The notes: generated by a model not told the origin, from the letters alone. A stretch of 64,000 nucleotides of DNA from Desulfofalx alkaliphila DSM 12257 (GCF_000711975.1 NZ_JONT01000008.1:1-64000), one strand, 5' to 3'. Counted from the stretch's first letter, positions 1 to 8,506 are shown. Numbers and translations: made by a program.

Positions 1-61
1 AGGCCCTGCAGGGCCGATGGTGCTGGGGCATAGCCCTGGGAGAGTAAGGTCGCTGCGTGCC
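1..61 (+). rRNA. rrf: 5S ribosomal RNA, 3' part only
   Basis: The first ~60 bases match the conserved 3' half of bacterial 5S rRNA: a GCCGATGGTGCTGGGG arm, then CCCTGGGAGAGTAAGGTCGC, closing in a GC-rich 3' strand. The 5' half lies outside the window, so an rRNA operon probably ends here. A strong terminator follows about 30 bases later. The exact 3' end is uncertain by a few bases. Confidence 0.85.
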
Positions 62-90
62 CTCTGGGGTATTGCCGAAATAAATTTTAG

Positions 91-120
91 CCCCTGGGTA
101 TTCCCAGGGGTTTTATTTTT
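91..120 (+). terminator. rRNA operon terminator
   Basis: Perfect 8-bp stem CCCCTGGG / CCCAGGGG around a TATT loop, followed by TTTTATTTTT. It lies just past the 5S rRNA 3' end and ends that transcription unit. Confidence 0.9.
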
Positions 121-337
121 TACCTTGTTTAATTTACCGTAGTGCAAAATTGTTGTTAGAAAAAAGAAAAAAGAGACCACTGTTATTAGTAAAACAAAGT
201 CGACGAAAACCCAAATTACCAAAGGAGTGTCTCTTGTGAATACTATTTTACTACAATAATGAGAAAAATCATTGGAAAAAGAGCAAGGAATTTGGTATAG
301 TTTTATTTGCCATGTTATACCTTCGGAGGTGTGAGAA

Positions 338-1234
338 CTGGAAAATTTAAGTATTCATGCAGATGTTTCTAACCTTGAAGAGTTGAAAAGGGCAATTAGC
401 AATGGGGCCGAAGGTATTGGTGTTTTACGTACAGAGTTTTTGTATGGTAGTTCTGATAGTCACTCTGAAGAATATCATTTTCAAAATTACCGAGAGGCTA
501 TTAAATTGGCTGACAATAGACCCATTACCATCCGTACCTATTGTGGTGGCGCAGGTGACCCTTTAATGGGGCAATGGGGAATTAGACATAGCATGGCCAA
601 TGAAGAGCAGTTTATTACTCAAATACGGGCCATATTAAGGGCCAGTGCTTATGCTCATGGCAATAATGTAAATATTGTATTGCCGGGTATAGCAGATATA
701 GAGGAGTTTAAATGGGCTAAGGATAAGATAACAACAGTAAAAAATCAACTGAAAGATGAAAATCAAGAAATCAGTGGCTATGTGCCCTTGGGCATAATGA
801 TAGAAATACCGGCAGTTGTATTGAGTCTAGAGATGTTTACCCACGAAGTTAACTTCTATCTGGTTGACTCTGACAAATTACTCCAATACATTATGGCCAT
901 AGATACGAGAGCCCCTGCGGCTCCAACACTTAATGATCCTATGCATCCTGCTATGCTGCGCACTTTAAAAAGGATAGTGGAATGTAAACCCGGGCAAAAA
1001 CTAAATATATCAATATGCGGCAGGCTGGCTGAAATTGAATGTGCAATTCCTTTATTTATTGGATTGGCAATCCGCAGTATTGCAATTGACCCATCTTTGA
1101 TTGCTAAACTGTTCAATTATATGAACGGTATTGATAAGGAAAGTTCTGTAAGGATAGCTGCAAAGGCATTAGCCTTATCCAACTCAGACAGAATAAAGAA
1201 TTATGTGCATGCAGCCATTGACAAACTTAGGTGA
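338..1234 (+). CDS. Stand-alone PtsI/PEP-utilising-enzyme TIM-barrel homologue, degenerate active site
   Basis: The 298-residue product resembles only the C-terminal PEP-binding barrel of PTS enzyme I; the N-terminal swivelling-histidine domain is absent. Visible landmarks are GAEGIGVLRTEFLY, RTYCGGAGDP, GIMIEIPA, LLQYIMAID, NDPMHPAMLRTL and ICGRLAE. Aligned by eye to enzyme I, the PEP-binding arginines, the glutamate of the IEIPA motif and the catalytic cysteine remain. The GTND loop has become DSDK, the arginine of the AVDR motif is replaced by threonine, and GGDK has become GAGDP. Homology begins before the first TTG at 383. The best ribosome site (CGGAGG, 324-329) sits 8 bases before an in-frame CTG at 338, so I place the start there, tentatively. 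A Crp/Fnr gene follows. It is probably a non-catalytic or altered-function protein, not a working enzyme I. Confidence 0.7.
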   Translation: MENLSIHADVSNLEELKRAISNGAEGIGVLRTEFLYGSSDSHSEEYHFQNYREAIKLADNRPITIRTYCGGAGDPLMGQWGIRHSMANEEQFITQIRAILRASAYAHGNNVNIVLPGIADIEEFKWAKDKITTVKNQLKDENQEISGYVPLGIMIEIPAVVLSLEMFTHEVNFYLVDSDKLLQYIMAIDTRAPAAPTLNDPMHPAMLRTLKRIVECKPGQKLNISICGRLAEIECAIPLFIGLAIRSIAIDPSLIAKLFNYMNGIDKESSVRIAAKALALSNSDRIKNYVHAAIDKLR

Positions 1235-1337
1235 TGGGATGAAGTTGCTAGATTAAAGAAATACCCTTAAGCTCGGAATATGTGATATAATAACATCTGA
1301 TTGTATGCAATTGGTGGATGCAAGGGGGGGAAAGACT

Positions 1338-2009
1338 TTGGGTATTAATAGCGGTGGCGAGGATTTAACTCTTAATGATAAGGAAAAACAATTAATACGT
1401 GCAGTTGGGGTGTTAATGCATTACCCAAAGGGACATACCCTTTTCTCTGCGGGTGATGTGGCTGATAAAATATATTTAATTGAAACCGGATATGTCAAAA
1501 TCTATCGTATAGCCACTGATGGCAGGAGAGTCACCGTAGGCTGTATAAGAAGTCCCGGAGAACTAATGGGACTTGCAGAGGCTTTACACCATGGTGAGCG
1601 CACTTGCTTTGCAGGGGCAATAAATGATGTTAAGGCCATTGTGGTAAGAAAATATAAGTTTCAAGAGTTATTGTTACAGGAACCAAATTTGTCCATAAAA
1701 GTCGCCAAACTGTTGGGTGCAAGGATGCGTGAGGCTGAGGCCATTGTTCATGAAATGGTGTGTTGGCAAGTTTCAGGTAGACTGGCAATGATGTTATTGA
1801 AGGTTTCTGAGTTATGTGGAATAAAAACCGATCGGGGTATTAAAATAGATCTAAGACTGACCCACGAAGAAATGGCCAACATGATAGGTACATCACGGCA
1901 GACAGTTACTTCTGCCCTCAACACCTTTAAACAGGAAAAGAGTATTGCAATGGAAGGCAGAGATATTTACATTACCGATGTTGAAAAGCTTACCAGGTGG
2001 ATTATGTGA
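1338..2009 (+). CDS. Crp/Fnr-family transcriptional regulator
   Basis: The product has about 223 residues. An N-terminal cyclic-nucleotide-binding-type beta barrel (about residues 20-135, with the HTLFSAGDVADKIYLIETG turn) is followed by a long dimerisation helix. A C-terminal winged helix (LTHEEMANMIGTSRQTV) provides the recognition helix. I see no cysteine cluster like that of oxygen-sensing Fnr, so the effector is unknown. The start is TTG at 1338 because a G-rich Shine-Dalgarno (1322-1330) sits just upstream; an in-frame ATG at 1305 is less well placed. The gene follows the enzyme-I-like gene by about 100 bases and ends at a terminator. Targets cannot be read from the sequence. Confidence 0.9.
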   Translation: MGINSGGEDLTLNDKEKQLIRAVGVLMHYPKGHTLFSAGDVADKIYLIETGYVKIYRIATDGRRVTVGCIRSPGELMGLAEALHHGERTCFAGAINDVKAIVVRKYKFQELLLQEPNLSIKVAKLLGARMREAEAIVHEMVCWQVSGRLAMMLLKVSELCGIKTDRGIKIDLRLTHEEMANMIGTSRQTVTSALNTFKQEKSIAMEGRDIYITDVEKLTRWIM

Positions 2010-2011
2010 TC

Positions 2012-2040
2012 AAACCAGCTTAATAATAGGCTGGTTTTTA
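2012..2040 (+). terminator. Rho-independent terminator after crp/fnr gene
   Basis: Inverted repeat AAACCAGC / GCTGGTTT with a 10-base loop and a short T run, starting directly after the stop codon. Confidence 0.75.
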
Positions 2041-2167
2041 TGTGGCTATGGTTGGTTGGGTGCCATAAAGAGTAGAATGGAAAATTTAAAGGCAGGAAAC
2101 ACGACAATAATCTAGAATAACTACTAAGGTTAGAGTAATTTAATGATAATTTGGGGGAGCGTTAGCT

Positions 2168-3778
2168 TTGAGTATTTATTCCTTAGACGGTGCAGGTTTA
2201 AAACGGATGTTAATGGGGAGTATTAATCTGTTGGCAACTTCTAAGCAAGAAATAGATGCACTTAATGTATTTCCGGTACCTGACGGAGATACCGGAACTA
2301 ATATGTATTTAACCTTTCTTGAAGCTGCTAAGGAGATTCAAGCGGCAAAAACAAGTCATGTGGGAGAGATAATGGAAGCAGCGGCCAGGGGCTGTCTGAT
2401 GGGAGCCAGGGGTAACTCCGGTGTTATTTTGTCGCAAGTTGTAAGGGGATTTGCCAACTCTTTAAAAGGTAAGTCAACGGCCACTGCAAAGGATATGGCC
2501 AAGGCCTTTGCGGAGGGAACAAATTTAGCCTACCAGGCAGTGGCTCAGCCTGTGGAAGGTACGGTGCTGACCGTATTGAGAAAAAGCAGTGAAGCAGCAC
2601 AGCAGGCGGCCGATCGCAGCCCAGACTTACTGCGTTTTATGATCACTGTCTACAGACAGGCTGCAAGGGCATTGGATGAAACACCGGAACAACTGGCGGT
2701 TCTTAAAGAAGCAGGCGTGGTGGATGCCGGTGGCAAGGGTTGGGTGATAATACTCCAAGGGATACTCTATGCCTTACGCAGGGTCGAAGAAATAGAGCTG
2801 CTGCAAGATTTTGCATCCAGCCAAAAGAAACGTCTGGCCGAATTCACATTAAAAGAAATAGACAGTGATATTCATTATACATACTGTACCGAATTTATAT
2901 TAAAAGGTACTGACCTGCCCATAGAAAAAATTAAAAACGAGTTAAGCCCCTATGGGGACTGTTTAATGGTTGTTGGCAGTGATCAAGTATTAAAGGTGCA
3001 CATCCACTCCAACCATCCAGGCTTGGTCATTGAAACTTGTCTAAATTATGGTACTTTGCATCAAATGAATATTAGTAACATGCGTGAACAGAATTTAAGT
3101 CTTGAGAAAGGCCAAGCCGATAAGCCCCTGGCTGTTGTTTCTGTGGCAGTGGGCGAAGGAATTATTAAGATTATGGAAAGCTTGGGAGTAGATAAGGTTA
3201 TTACCGGCGGACAAACCATGAACCCCAGCACCGAGGAAATTTTGCAGGCTATTGAAAAAGCACCGTCTCAAAACATTATTGTGTTGCCAAATAATAAAAA
3301 TATTGTTTTGGCTGCCAAACAAGCGGCCCTGATGACTGAAAAATCTGTTGAGGTGGTAAACACCGTTTCTATTCCCCAGGGTTTGACTGCGCTGCTGTCA
3401 TTAAACCCAGAGGGCACCTTGGAAGAAAACGCCGACAGAATGCAAGAAGCCCTTAAGCTGGTGAGAACGGGAGAAGTAACCACCGCAGTGAGAAATGTAA
3501 GCATCAATGGTCAAGCCATTAAGGAAGGAAATATTATAGGCTTAGCCGATGAACAAATTGTTGCATTTGGCAATGACACCTATCTGGTATTAAAGCAGTT
3601 GATGGAAAAGTTAACCTCTGGCGGAGAGGAGTTAATCACCCTCTACTACGGTGAAGATCAAAACGGTGAAAGTGCAAGGCAAACTGCAGAAATGCTGCAG
3701 CGTGATTTTCCTAACTTAGAATTTGAAGTTCATTACGGTGGTCAACCCCTGTACCCGTATATAATATCCGCTGAATAA
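2168..3778 (+). CDS. fakA: DAK2/DhaL-domain protein, FakA (YloV) family fatty-acid kinase subunit
   Basis: The product has 536 residues, the usual length of the YloV/FakA family. The N-terminal DhaL-type nucleotide domain carries the Mg-ATP motif NVFPVPDGDTGTNMY (residues ~36-50) and the ARGNSGVILSQ loop. The central and C-terminal part is the family's DegV-like and linker region. In Firmicutes FakA phosphorylates fatty acids delivered by DegV-type FakB proteins for phospholipid synthesis. No fakB or asp23-type gene is adjacent, so the substrate is inferred from family only. The TTG start at 2168 is supported by GGGGGAG at 2153-2159. Confidence 0.85.
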   Translation: MSIYSLDGAGLKRMLMGSINLLATSKQEIDALNVFPVPDGDTGTNMYLTFLEAAKEIQAAKTSHVGEIMEAAARGCLMGARGNSGVILSQVVRGFANSLKGKSTATAKDMAKAFAEGTNLAYQAVAQPVEGTVLTVLRKSSEAAQQAADRSPDLLRFMITVYRQAARALDETPEQLAVLKEAGVVDAGGKGWVIILQGILYALRRVEEIELLQDFASSQKKRLAEFTLKEIDSDIHYTYCTEFILKGTDLPIEKIKNELSPYGDCLMVVGSDQVLKVHIHSNHPGLVIETCLNYGTLHQMNISNMREQNLSLEKGQADKPLAVVSVAVGEGIIKIMESLGVDKVITGGQTMNPSTEEILQAIEKAPSQNIIVLPNNKNIVLAAKQAALMTEKSVEVVNTVSIPQGLTALLSLNPEGTLEENADRMQEALKLVRTGEVTTAVRNVSINGQAIKEGNIIGLADEQIVAFGNDTYLVLKQLMEKLTSGGEELITLYYGEDQNGESARQTAEMLQRDFPNLEFEVHYGGQPLYPYIISAE

Positions 3779-3866
3779 TAATAAATTGGTTTGGGCACAG
3801 GCAGGACTTAAAGACCGTTTAATAGAATACCTCTTAGTAGAGTTCATATCACTAGGGGGTATTATA

Positions 3867-4232
3867 ATGTCAAAATCCATAGCAATTTTTTCTTGTAAAA
3901 AGATTCGAGATGTCAATTGCATTGCATGTATTAAGTGCTTTAAGGCTTTCTCAGATCGCGCCGGGGAATTTGAACGCTATCTAGATGAAGATGACGTAGA
4001 AATAGTGGCCATGAGTCATTGTGGCGATTGCCCGGGTCTATTAATTCCCCGTACCGTCTTGCTGCTGGAAAATTTGAGGGCACAGGGACGTGAGGTTGAT
4101 ACCATTCACTTTGGTACTTGTTTGGTAAAAGCCACTGAAACTGCTGCATGCCCAATTAACTTAGAAAAAATGAAAAATATTTTAGAAACTAAATTTAATA
4201 AGAAGGTTGTAATTGGAACTCATAACTACTAA
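3867..4232 (+). CDS. CGGC-domain-type small cysteine-rich protein
   Basis: This is a 121-residue cytoplasmic protein. It has an early C-x-x-C-x-x-C segment (NCIACIKC, residues ~14-21) and a CGDCPG motif near residue 53, resembling the CGGC family of putative metal-binding proteins, which usually read CGGCPG. A conserved-looking HFGTC and a late cysteine follow. The ATG at 3867 follows AGGGGGT (3854-3860) at proper spacing; sequence upstream of it is open but lacks family similarity. The function of the family is not established. Confidence 0.75.
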   Translation: MSKSIAIFSCKKIRDVNCIACIKCFKAFSDRAGEFERYLDEDDVEIVAMSHCGDCPGLLIPRTVLLLENLRAQGREVDTIHFGTCLVKATETAACPINLEKMKNILETKFNKKVVIGTHNY

Positions 4233-4235
4233 ATA

Positions 4236-4263
4236 AAAAGTCGGTGTGATTCACCGGCTTTTT
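4236..4263 (+). terminator. Terminator after CGGC-domain gene
   Basis: AAAAGTCGGTG / CACCGGCTTTT stem with one G-U pair and a TGATT loop, ending in a T run. Confidence 0.85.
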
Positions 4264-4379
4264 GTTCATATCTGGCTTTGATTGCATATGGCAGCATTAT
4301 TAGTTAATATAACTACAGGGGCGGCATATTCATTTGCAGGCCTTGAACAATAACTTTATTATATTTCAGGGGGCAAATT

Positions 4380-4661
4380 ATGGTAGTGGGAACACTTACG
4401 GTTGAATTATTTGTTGGGCAAGCAAGCACTTTAAAGGACAAGCGCAGAGTCTTGAGGAGTATTTTAGACCGGGTGAGGGCTAAATACAATGTTTCTATTG
4501 CCGAGGTTGATAGGCAAGACACCTGGCAGCGAGCCACCCTGGGAGTGGCCTGTGTGAGCAATGAAACAGCCCATGTGCAAAGCGTTTTAAGCAAGGTGGC
4601 AAGGTTTATCGAATCCCTGGGAATTGCAGAAGTTATTTCATTGTACACCGAGATACTATAA
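4380..4661 (+). CDS. ylxP: DUF503 / YlxP family protein
   Basis: The product has 93 residues, the normal size for YlxP. The VGTLTVELFV start, the LKDKRRVLRSILDR helix and the SIAEVDRQDTWQRA segment are typical. In other Firmicutes ylxP lies beside infB and rbfA and is thought to act in ribosome maturation, but here it stands alone. Shine-Dalgarno CAGGGGGC precedes the ATG at proper spacing. Confidence 0.85.
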   Translation: MVVGTLTVELFVGQASTLKDKRRVLRSILDRVRAKYNVSIAEVDRQDTWQRATLGVACVSNETAHVQSVLSKVARFIESLGIAEVISLYTEIL

Positions 4662-4696
4662 TACTATTATAAGCCCCAAGGTTATGTGGCCTGCCT

Positions 4697-4903
4697 TCAA
4701 TCACTTGTACTCTTATTGGCGTCTGCCTGAAAATTATCAATAAAAGCCTGTGCCTTTTCTATGGTTGGAAATCCGGTAAATCTCAATGTTTCTTCTACAT
4801 TTTGAATATTTTCTATGGCTTCGTTCACAGGCGTTCCTGCAGGCACAATTTCACTTAGATATTGCAGATGACCTTTAAGGCGATAACATATAACATCAAA
4901 CAC
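4697..4903 (-). CDS. Hypothetical small protein
   Basis: I do not recognise this 68-residue protein. It is acidic and mostly helical, without cysteine clusters or membrane segments. The start is taken as GTG at 4903 because GAAAGGAG lies just upstream on the minus strand; the frame stays open further up to 4963, but that part overlaps the ribosome site. It faces the ylxP-like gene and is divergent from the CBS-ACT gene. Confidence 0.55.
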   Translation of the reverse strand: MFDVICYRLKGHLQYLSEIVPAGTPVNEAIENIQNVEETLRFTGFPTIEKAQAFIDNFQADANKSTSD

Positions 4904-4981
4904 CTTGAAAACACTCCTTTCTATAAACATTATACCATAAAATAAGGTAAAAGCACCGAACATAATACTTGTATTTGGGTA

Positions 4982-5010
4982 TTGCTTTGGGTTCTTTGTT
5001 AAGTTACAAT
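4982..5010 (+). promoter_or_regulatory. Possible sigma-A promoter of CBS-ACT gene
   Basis: TTGCTT and TACAAT separated by 17 bases, 32 bases before the ATG at 5043. The -35 box is weak. Confidence 0.4.
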
Positions 5011-5042
5011 ACGTGTAAAAAATTCATTGAGGGGGAATTTAA

Positions 5043-5684
5043 ATGTTTGTAGCTGATTATATGACTACTTCACCAATTACCGTTAGTAAAGATACTTCTG
5101 TTATTGAAGCCCTTGATATATTAAAAAAGAATAAAATTCGACAACTCCCTGTCACTTCAGGTTACAAACATATTGGTCTAGTAACCGAAAAAGAGTTACT
5201 TGCAGCCTCTCCTTCACCGGCTACCACCTTAAGTGTTTATGAAATCAAAGATTTAATGTCAAAATTATCGGTTGGCAGCGTCATGAATAAAAATCCCCTT
5301 ACGGTTACACCATATTGTGCCATTGAAGAAGCTGCCTTGCTGATGAGAGAGAATAAGGAAAATAGCCTATTGGTGATAGACAAGGATGTGTTAGTGGGCA
5401 TTATTACCGAGTCAGATATTTTTGATGCCATTATAAAAATGTCTGGTGCAAAAAGAGCAGGAACTCGCATTGTGATTGAAACCAAAAATAAAATTGGCTT
5501 AATAGCTGAAATCACAGGTATAGTAAGGGATTGCAATATAGATGTGGCCGGCATTGGTGTAATAGAGAGATCCGGGGGTATGGTGCAGATGATGCTGCGA
5601 CTATGCACAGCCCAGCCCTTTGAGGTGATTAATGCTTTAGAGAAAGCCGGTTATAAAGTTGACCAAGCCGGTAGCTGTGGTTAA
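5043..5684 (+). CDS. CBS-pair plus ACT-domain protein (AcuB-like)
   Basis: The 213-residue product has two CBS motifs (about residues 7-60 and 77-135), seen in the repeats YMTTSPITVSKDTSV and VMNKNPLTVTPYCAI, each ending in VGI/IGL-T-E-x-(D/E)L. A C-terminal ACT domain (about 138-210) begins RIVIETKNKIGLIAEITGIV. CBS pairs bind adenosine nucleotides and ACT domains bind amino acids, so this is probably a small ligand sensor. The combination matches AcuB-type proteins, but no acuA or acuC is nearby. Strong ribosome site GAGGGGGAA; terminator behind. Confidence 0.85.
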   Translation: MFVADYMTTSPITVSKDTSVIEALDILKKNKIRQLPVTSGYKHIGLVTEKELLAASPSPATTLSVYEIKDLMSKLSVGSVMNKNPLTVTPYCAIEEAALLMRENKENSLLVIDKDVLVGIITESDIFDAIIKMSGAKRAGTRIVIETKNKIGLIAEITGIVRDCNIDVAGIGVIERSGGMVQMMLRLCTAQPFEVINALEKAGYKVDQAGSCG

Positions 5685-5694
5685 ATGAACTTTA

Positions 5695-5734
5695 AAAAAC
5701 CTTCTGACAATATGTTAGAGGGTTTAAGTTTTTA
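5695..5734 (+). terminator. Terminator after CBS-ACT gene
   Basis: AAACCTTCT / AGAGGGTTT stem (one G-U) with an 11-base loop, then AAGTTTTTAT. Confidence 0.6.
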
Positions 5735-5815
5735 TAAACATAAGTAATGCAGGAAAATGAAGAGTAATGCAAGAATATAATAGTATAATGCTAGGGAATT
5801 TAAGGGGTGTAATGG

Positions 5816-6139
5816 ATGGGGATATTGGAGAAAAGACAGCCTTCTTTTATTACTTTTAGGGAGACTTTTTTAAATGCCGTTGAGCAAATAACGGGTAATA
5901 TGGTTGAGCCATCTGCCTTGTGGAAAGAAATAGGTGATGAAGAAACAAGGGAGCAGGTATTGGAAAAGGTAGTGGATGACTTGGAAAAGGAATATGGCTT
6001 TAGAACAGTTATACCGAATAACTTGGTAGATTTTGATGGCGGAGTGGAGGGTGTGGCCAATCAAGTGCACCATAATTTTAATACCATGTATTTGATAGAA
6101 AAAATAAATGCCAAAATTATGGCCAGACGACAGTATTAA
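5816..6139 (+). CDS. Hypothetical protein
   Basis: I do not recognise this 107-residue soluble, acidic protein. The middle is predicted helical (EETREQVLEKVVDDLEKEYG) and the end is MARRQY. AAGGGGTG precedes two ATGs at 5812 and 5816; only the frame from 5816 stays open. A hairpin shared with the convergent serine dehydratase operon overlaps its stop. Confidence 0.7.
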   Translation: MGILEKRQPSFITFRETFLNAVEQITGNMVEPSALWKEIGDEETREQVLEKVVDDLEKEYGFRTVIPNNLVDFDGGVEGVANQVHHNFNTMYLIEKINAKIMARRQY

Positions 6140-6160
6140 GGAGCGATTGACGCTCCTTAA
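6136..6160. terminator. Bidirectional terminator hairpin
   Basis: Perfect 10-bp inverted repeat TTAAGGAGCG / CGCTCCTTAA with an ATTGA loop between convergent genes, flanked by A/T-rich sequence on the + side. Confidence 0.75.
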
Positions 6161-6168
6161 ATTATTTA

Positions 6169-7047
6169 TCATGGGTTTGTAAATATACGTTTTTCCACTG
6201 CCTTGGCGGTTTTGGTGGTGGCTAAGCCGCCCATGGAGGTTTCCTTCAGTGTTTCCGGTAACGAGCGGCCTACCCGGTACATGGCATCAATCACTTCATC
6301 ACAGGGTATTGCACTTTCTATTCCGGCCAGGGCCAGGTCTGATGCCACTATGGCCAGTGCAGCGCCGGTTGCATTTCGCTTTATACAAGGTACTTCCACC
6401 AAACCTGCCACCGGATCACAAACCAGTCCCAGCATGCTCTTTAATGCTATGGCCACTGCGTGGGAACACTGCCGGGCAGTGCCGCCTGACAATTGCACCA
6501 CTGCGGCTGCAGCCATGCCGGAGGCGGATCCGATTTCTGCCTGACAACCACCGGCGGCCCCGGAGATGCCGGCCTTGTTAGCAATAACCAAACCAACGGC
6601 TCCGGCTGTAAACAGCGAATGGATCATTTCATCCCGGGAGGCGTTGAGATATGAGCCCACCGTTAAAATGCATCCCGGTACTATTCCGCAGGAACCTGCC
6701 GTTGGAGTAGCCACCACTGCTCCCATACAGGCATTTACCTCTGATGTGGCCAAAGCTGAGGTGAGCACCTCCATCATTAATTTACCGGACAGGGCTGTGG
6801 AGTTTTTATTATATGACGCCAATAGTTTTGCATCACCCCCGGCAAGCCCGCTGCGCGATTTTAGGTCTTCATTAATCCCCCTGGCAATGGCTTTTTCCAT
6901 TATCGCCAGATGATCTGACATATTGCTAAATATTTCTTCCTCTGAAATGCCGGTGGTTTCTGATTCCTGCTTAATCATTACTTCGGATATCCTCATTTTT
7001 TCTGACTGGCATATATTAACAAGTTGTTCCATTGTTTTGAAGTACAT
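6169..7047 (-). CDS. sdaAA: L-serine ammonia-lyase, iron-sulfur-dependent, alpha subunit
   Basis: This 292-residue subunit makes pyruvate and ammonia from L-serine using an oxygen-sensitive [4Fe-4S] cluster. The family pattern is clear: GAVVATPTAGSCGIVPGC, the cysteine segment GTARQCSHAVAIALKSMLGLVCDPVAGLVEVPC, and ETSMGGLATTKTAK at the C-terminus. The cysteines in these segments are the expected cluster ligands. It lies 18 bases downstream of the beta subunit, forming the usual two-gene split enzyme, with upp just upstream in the same direction. Confidence 0.95.
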   Translation of the reverse strand: MYFKTMEQLVNICQSEKMRISEVMIKQESETTGISEEEIFSNMSDHLAIMEKAIARGINEDLKSRSGLAGGDAKLLASYNKNSTALSGKLMMEVLTSALATSEVNACMGAVVATPTAGSCGIVPGCILTVGSYLNASRDEMIHSLFTAGAVGLVIANKAGISGAAGGCQAEIGSASGMAAAAVVQLSGGTARQCSHAVAIALKSMLGLVCDPVAGLVEVPCIKRNATGAALAIVASDLALAGIESAIPCDEVIDAMYRVGRSLPETLKETSMGGLATTKTAKAVEKRIFTNP

Positions 7048-7065
7048 GATTGTAACCGCCTTCTG

Positions 7066-7728
7066 CTATTTATTGTGAACCACCACATTTGTTACATGGG
7101 GTATTTTTTTTAGCTCTTTTGTAATCCTTTCCGGTATCACTTGATCGGTCTCTATGGTCATCAGGGCTTCAGAACCCCGTGACTTTCTGGCCACCTCCAT
7201 ATATCCAATGTTTATTCCCTCGGAGGCCAGCAATTTGGCAGCTGAAGCTATTACTCCATGGCGGTCAAAATGAAATATTATTAAGAAATTATTATCCGCC
7301 GAGATTTTAATATTAAAGTCATTGATTGAGATGATTTCTGCCCTGCCGCCACCGGGGGATATACCGACCACGGTTAGGCGGTGATTTTTATTGGCCATGG
7401 TTATCTTTACTGTGTTGGGGTGAGTGACGTCCTCTTCACTGGTTGTTATTGCTATATTTAACCCTAATTTTGCAGCGTGTTCCGCTGCTTGTACCAGGTG
7501 TGGGCTGTTTACACCGTAGCCCAGCAATCCGCCGATTAAAGCCAAATCGGTGCCGTGACCTTTATAGGTCTTGGCAAAGGAACGATAAAAAACCACTTCA
7601 ATGTGCCGGGGCTGCCCATTAAAGATTTTACGGGCCATTAAGCCAATTTTTGCTGCACCTGCAGTGTGAGAACTGGAAGGCCCAATCATAGCCGGCCCTA
7701 TGATATCAAAGACCGAGGTATATTTCAT
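7066..7728 (-). CDS. sdaAB: L-serine ammonia-lyase, iron-sulfur-dependent, beta subunit
   Basis: This 220-residue partner of sdaAA has the N-terminal FDIIGPAMIGPSSSHTAGAAKIG motif region of serine dehydratase beta and a C-terminal ACT domain from about residue 145 (NFLIIFHFDRHGVIASAA). The ACT domain is a likely site for amino-acid regulation. The ATG at 7728 is chosen because GGAAGGG precedes it; an open frame reaches 7749 but overlaps the ribosome site. Gaps of 18 bases to sdaAA and 27 bases from upp suggest one operon. Confidence 0.95.
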   Translation of the reverse strand: MKYTSVFDIIGPAMIGPSSSHTAGAAKIGLMARKIFNGQPRHIEVVFYRSFAKTYKGHGTDLALIGGLLGYGVNSPHLVQAAEHAAKLGLNIAITTSEEDVTHPNTVKITMANKNHRLTVVGISPGGGRAEIISINDFNIKISADNNFLIIFHFDRHGVIASAAKLLASEGINIGYMEVARKSRGSEALMTIETDQVIPERITKELKKIPHVTNVVVHNK

Positions 7729-7755
7729 GTACTCAACCCTTCCACGCATACTATT

Positions 7756-8394
7756 TTACAGTAAAAATAGGCGGTCGCCGGCGTCGCCGCAACCCGGTAT
7801 GATGTACCCCACTTCATTTAAACATTTATCAACCGATGCTGTGACAACTTTTATTTGTGGGTACTTTTGGTGCAGTTGTTTGATGCCCTCCGGTGCTGTA
7901 AAGGCACAAACTAAAACAATGGAAGCAGGGTCGATTCCCGATGCTGTCAGTATATCCATGGTTTTTACACAGCTGTTGCCGGTGGCCAGCATAGGGTCTA
8001 AAACATATACCCTCTGATAGGTGTCAAGCTTGTCTGGCAGAGAACGAAGATATACTTTGGCTTCCAGTGTTTGGTGATCCCGGGCCATGCCGATATGGGC
8101 AATTTTGGCCTCGGGTATTATTTCCAAAAAACTATTCACAAATCCAAGTCCTGCCCGCAATACCGGTATTAATAATACTCCCTTCATATCTAATTCTTCC
8201 ACATCTGCCATTACATTTAAAGGTGTTTCTACCTGTGCCTGCCTGGTGGGCAAATCTGCAGTGGCCTGGTATGCCAGGCAAAGTCCCAGCCGTGACATAC
8301 AGTCTCTGAAAAGGGCGGTGCCGGTTTTTTTATCCCGTAAAAATTTCAAGCAGTGTTTAGTAACCGGGTGTTCTACCACAACTACATTATCCAA
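7756..8394 (-). CDS. upp: Uracil phosphoribosyltransferase
   Basis: This 212-residue pyrimidine salvage enzyme makes UMP from uracil and PRPP. The PRPP loop VYVLDPMLATGNS (residues ~129-141), the ARDHQTLEAKVY segment and the C-terminal uracil-binding IPGCGDAGDRLF are all present. It is first in a probable upp-sdaAB-sdaAA unit. AAGGAGG sits before the ATG, and a good promoter lies about 60 bases further upstream. Confidence 0.95.
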   Translation of the reverse strand: MDNVVVVEHPVTKHCLKFLRDKKTGTALFRDCMSRLGLCLAYQATADLPTRQAQVETPLNVMADVEELDMKGVLLIPVLRAGLGFVNSFLEIIPEAKIAHIGMARDHQTLEAKVYLRSLPDKLDTYQRVYVLDPMLATGNSCVKTMDILTASGIDPASIVLVCAFTAPEGIKQLHQKYPQIKVVTASVDKCLNEVGYIIPGCGDAGDRLFLL

Positions 8395-8454
8395 AGGGTT
8401 GTCCTCCTTGCCAAATTATGATCTATATTATATATTAGCAACTATTGTTGATGA

Positions 8455-8483
8455 ATAAAAGTAAAAACAGTGTAATTTGTCAA
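8455..8483 (-). promoter_or_regulatory. Sigma-A-type promoter of upp operon
   Basis: On the minus strand TTGACA (8483-8478), a 17-base spacer, then TTTTAT (8460-8455). Its -35 box overlaps that of the divergent lgt promoter. Confidence 0.65.
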
Positions 8484-8506
8484 ATCGGCCCCTCTTTCGT
8501 TATAAT
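8477..8506 (+). promoter_or_regulatory. Sigma-A-type promoter of lgt
   Basis: TTGTCA (8477-8482), 18-base spacer, TATAAT (8501-8506), about 50 bases before the lgt start. Confidence 0.7.

Noticed and set aside
5812-5816. ATG at 5812 as start of the hypothetical gene
   Set aside because: Its frame differs from the long open frame; ATG 5816 is right.
6203-6913. Plus-strand ORFs over sdaAA
   Set aside because: They are antisense to a clearly conserved enzyme and show no family features.
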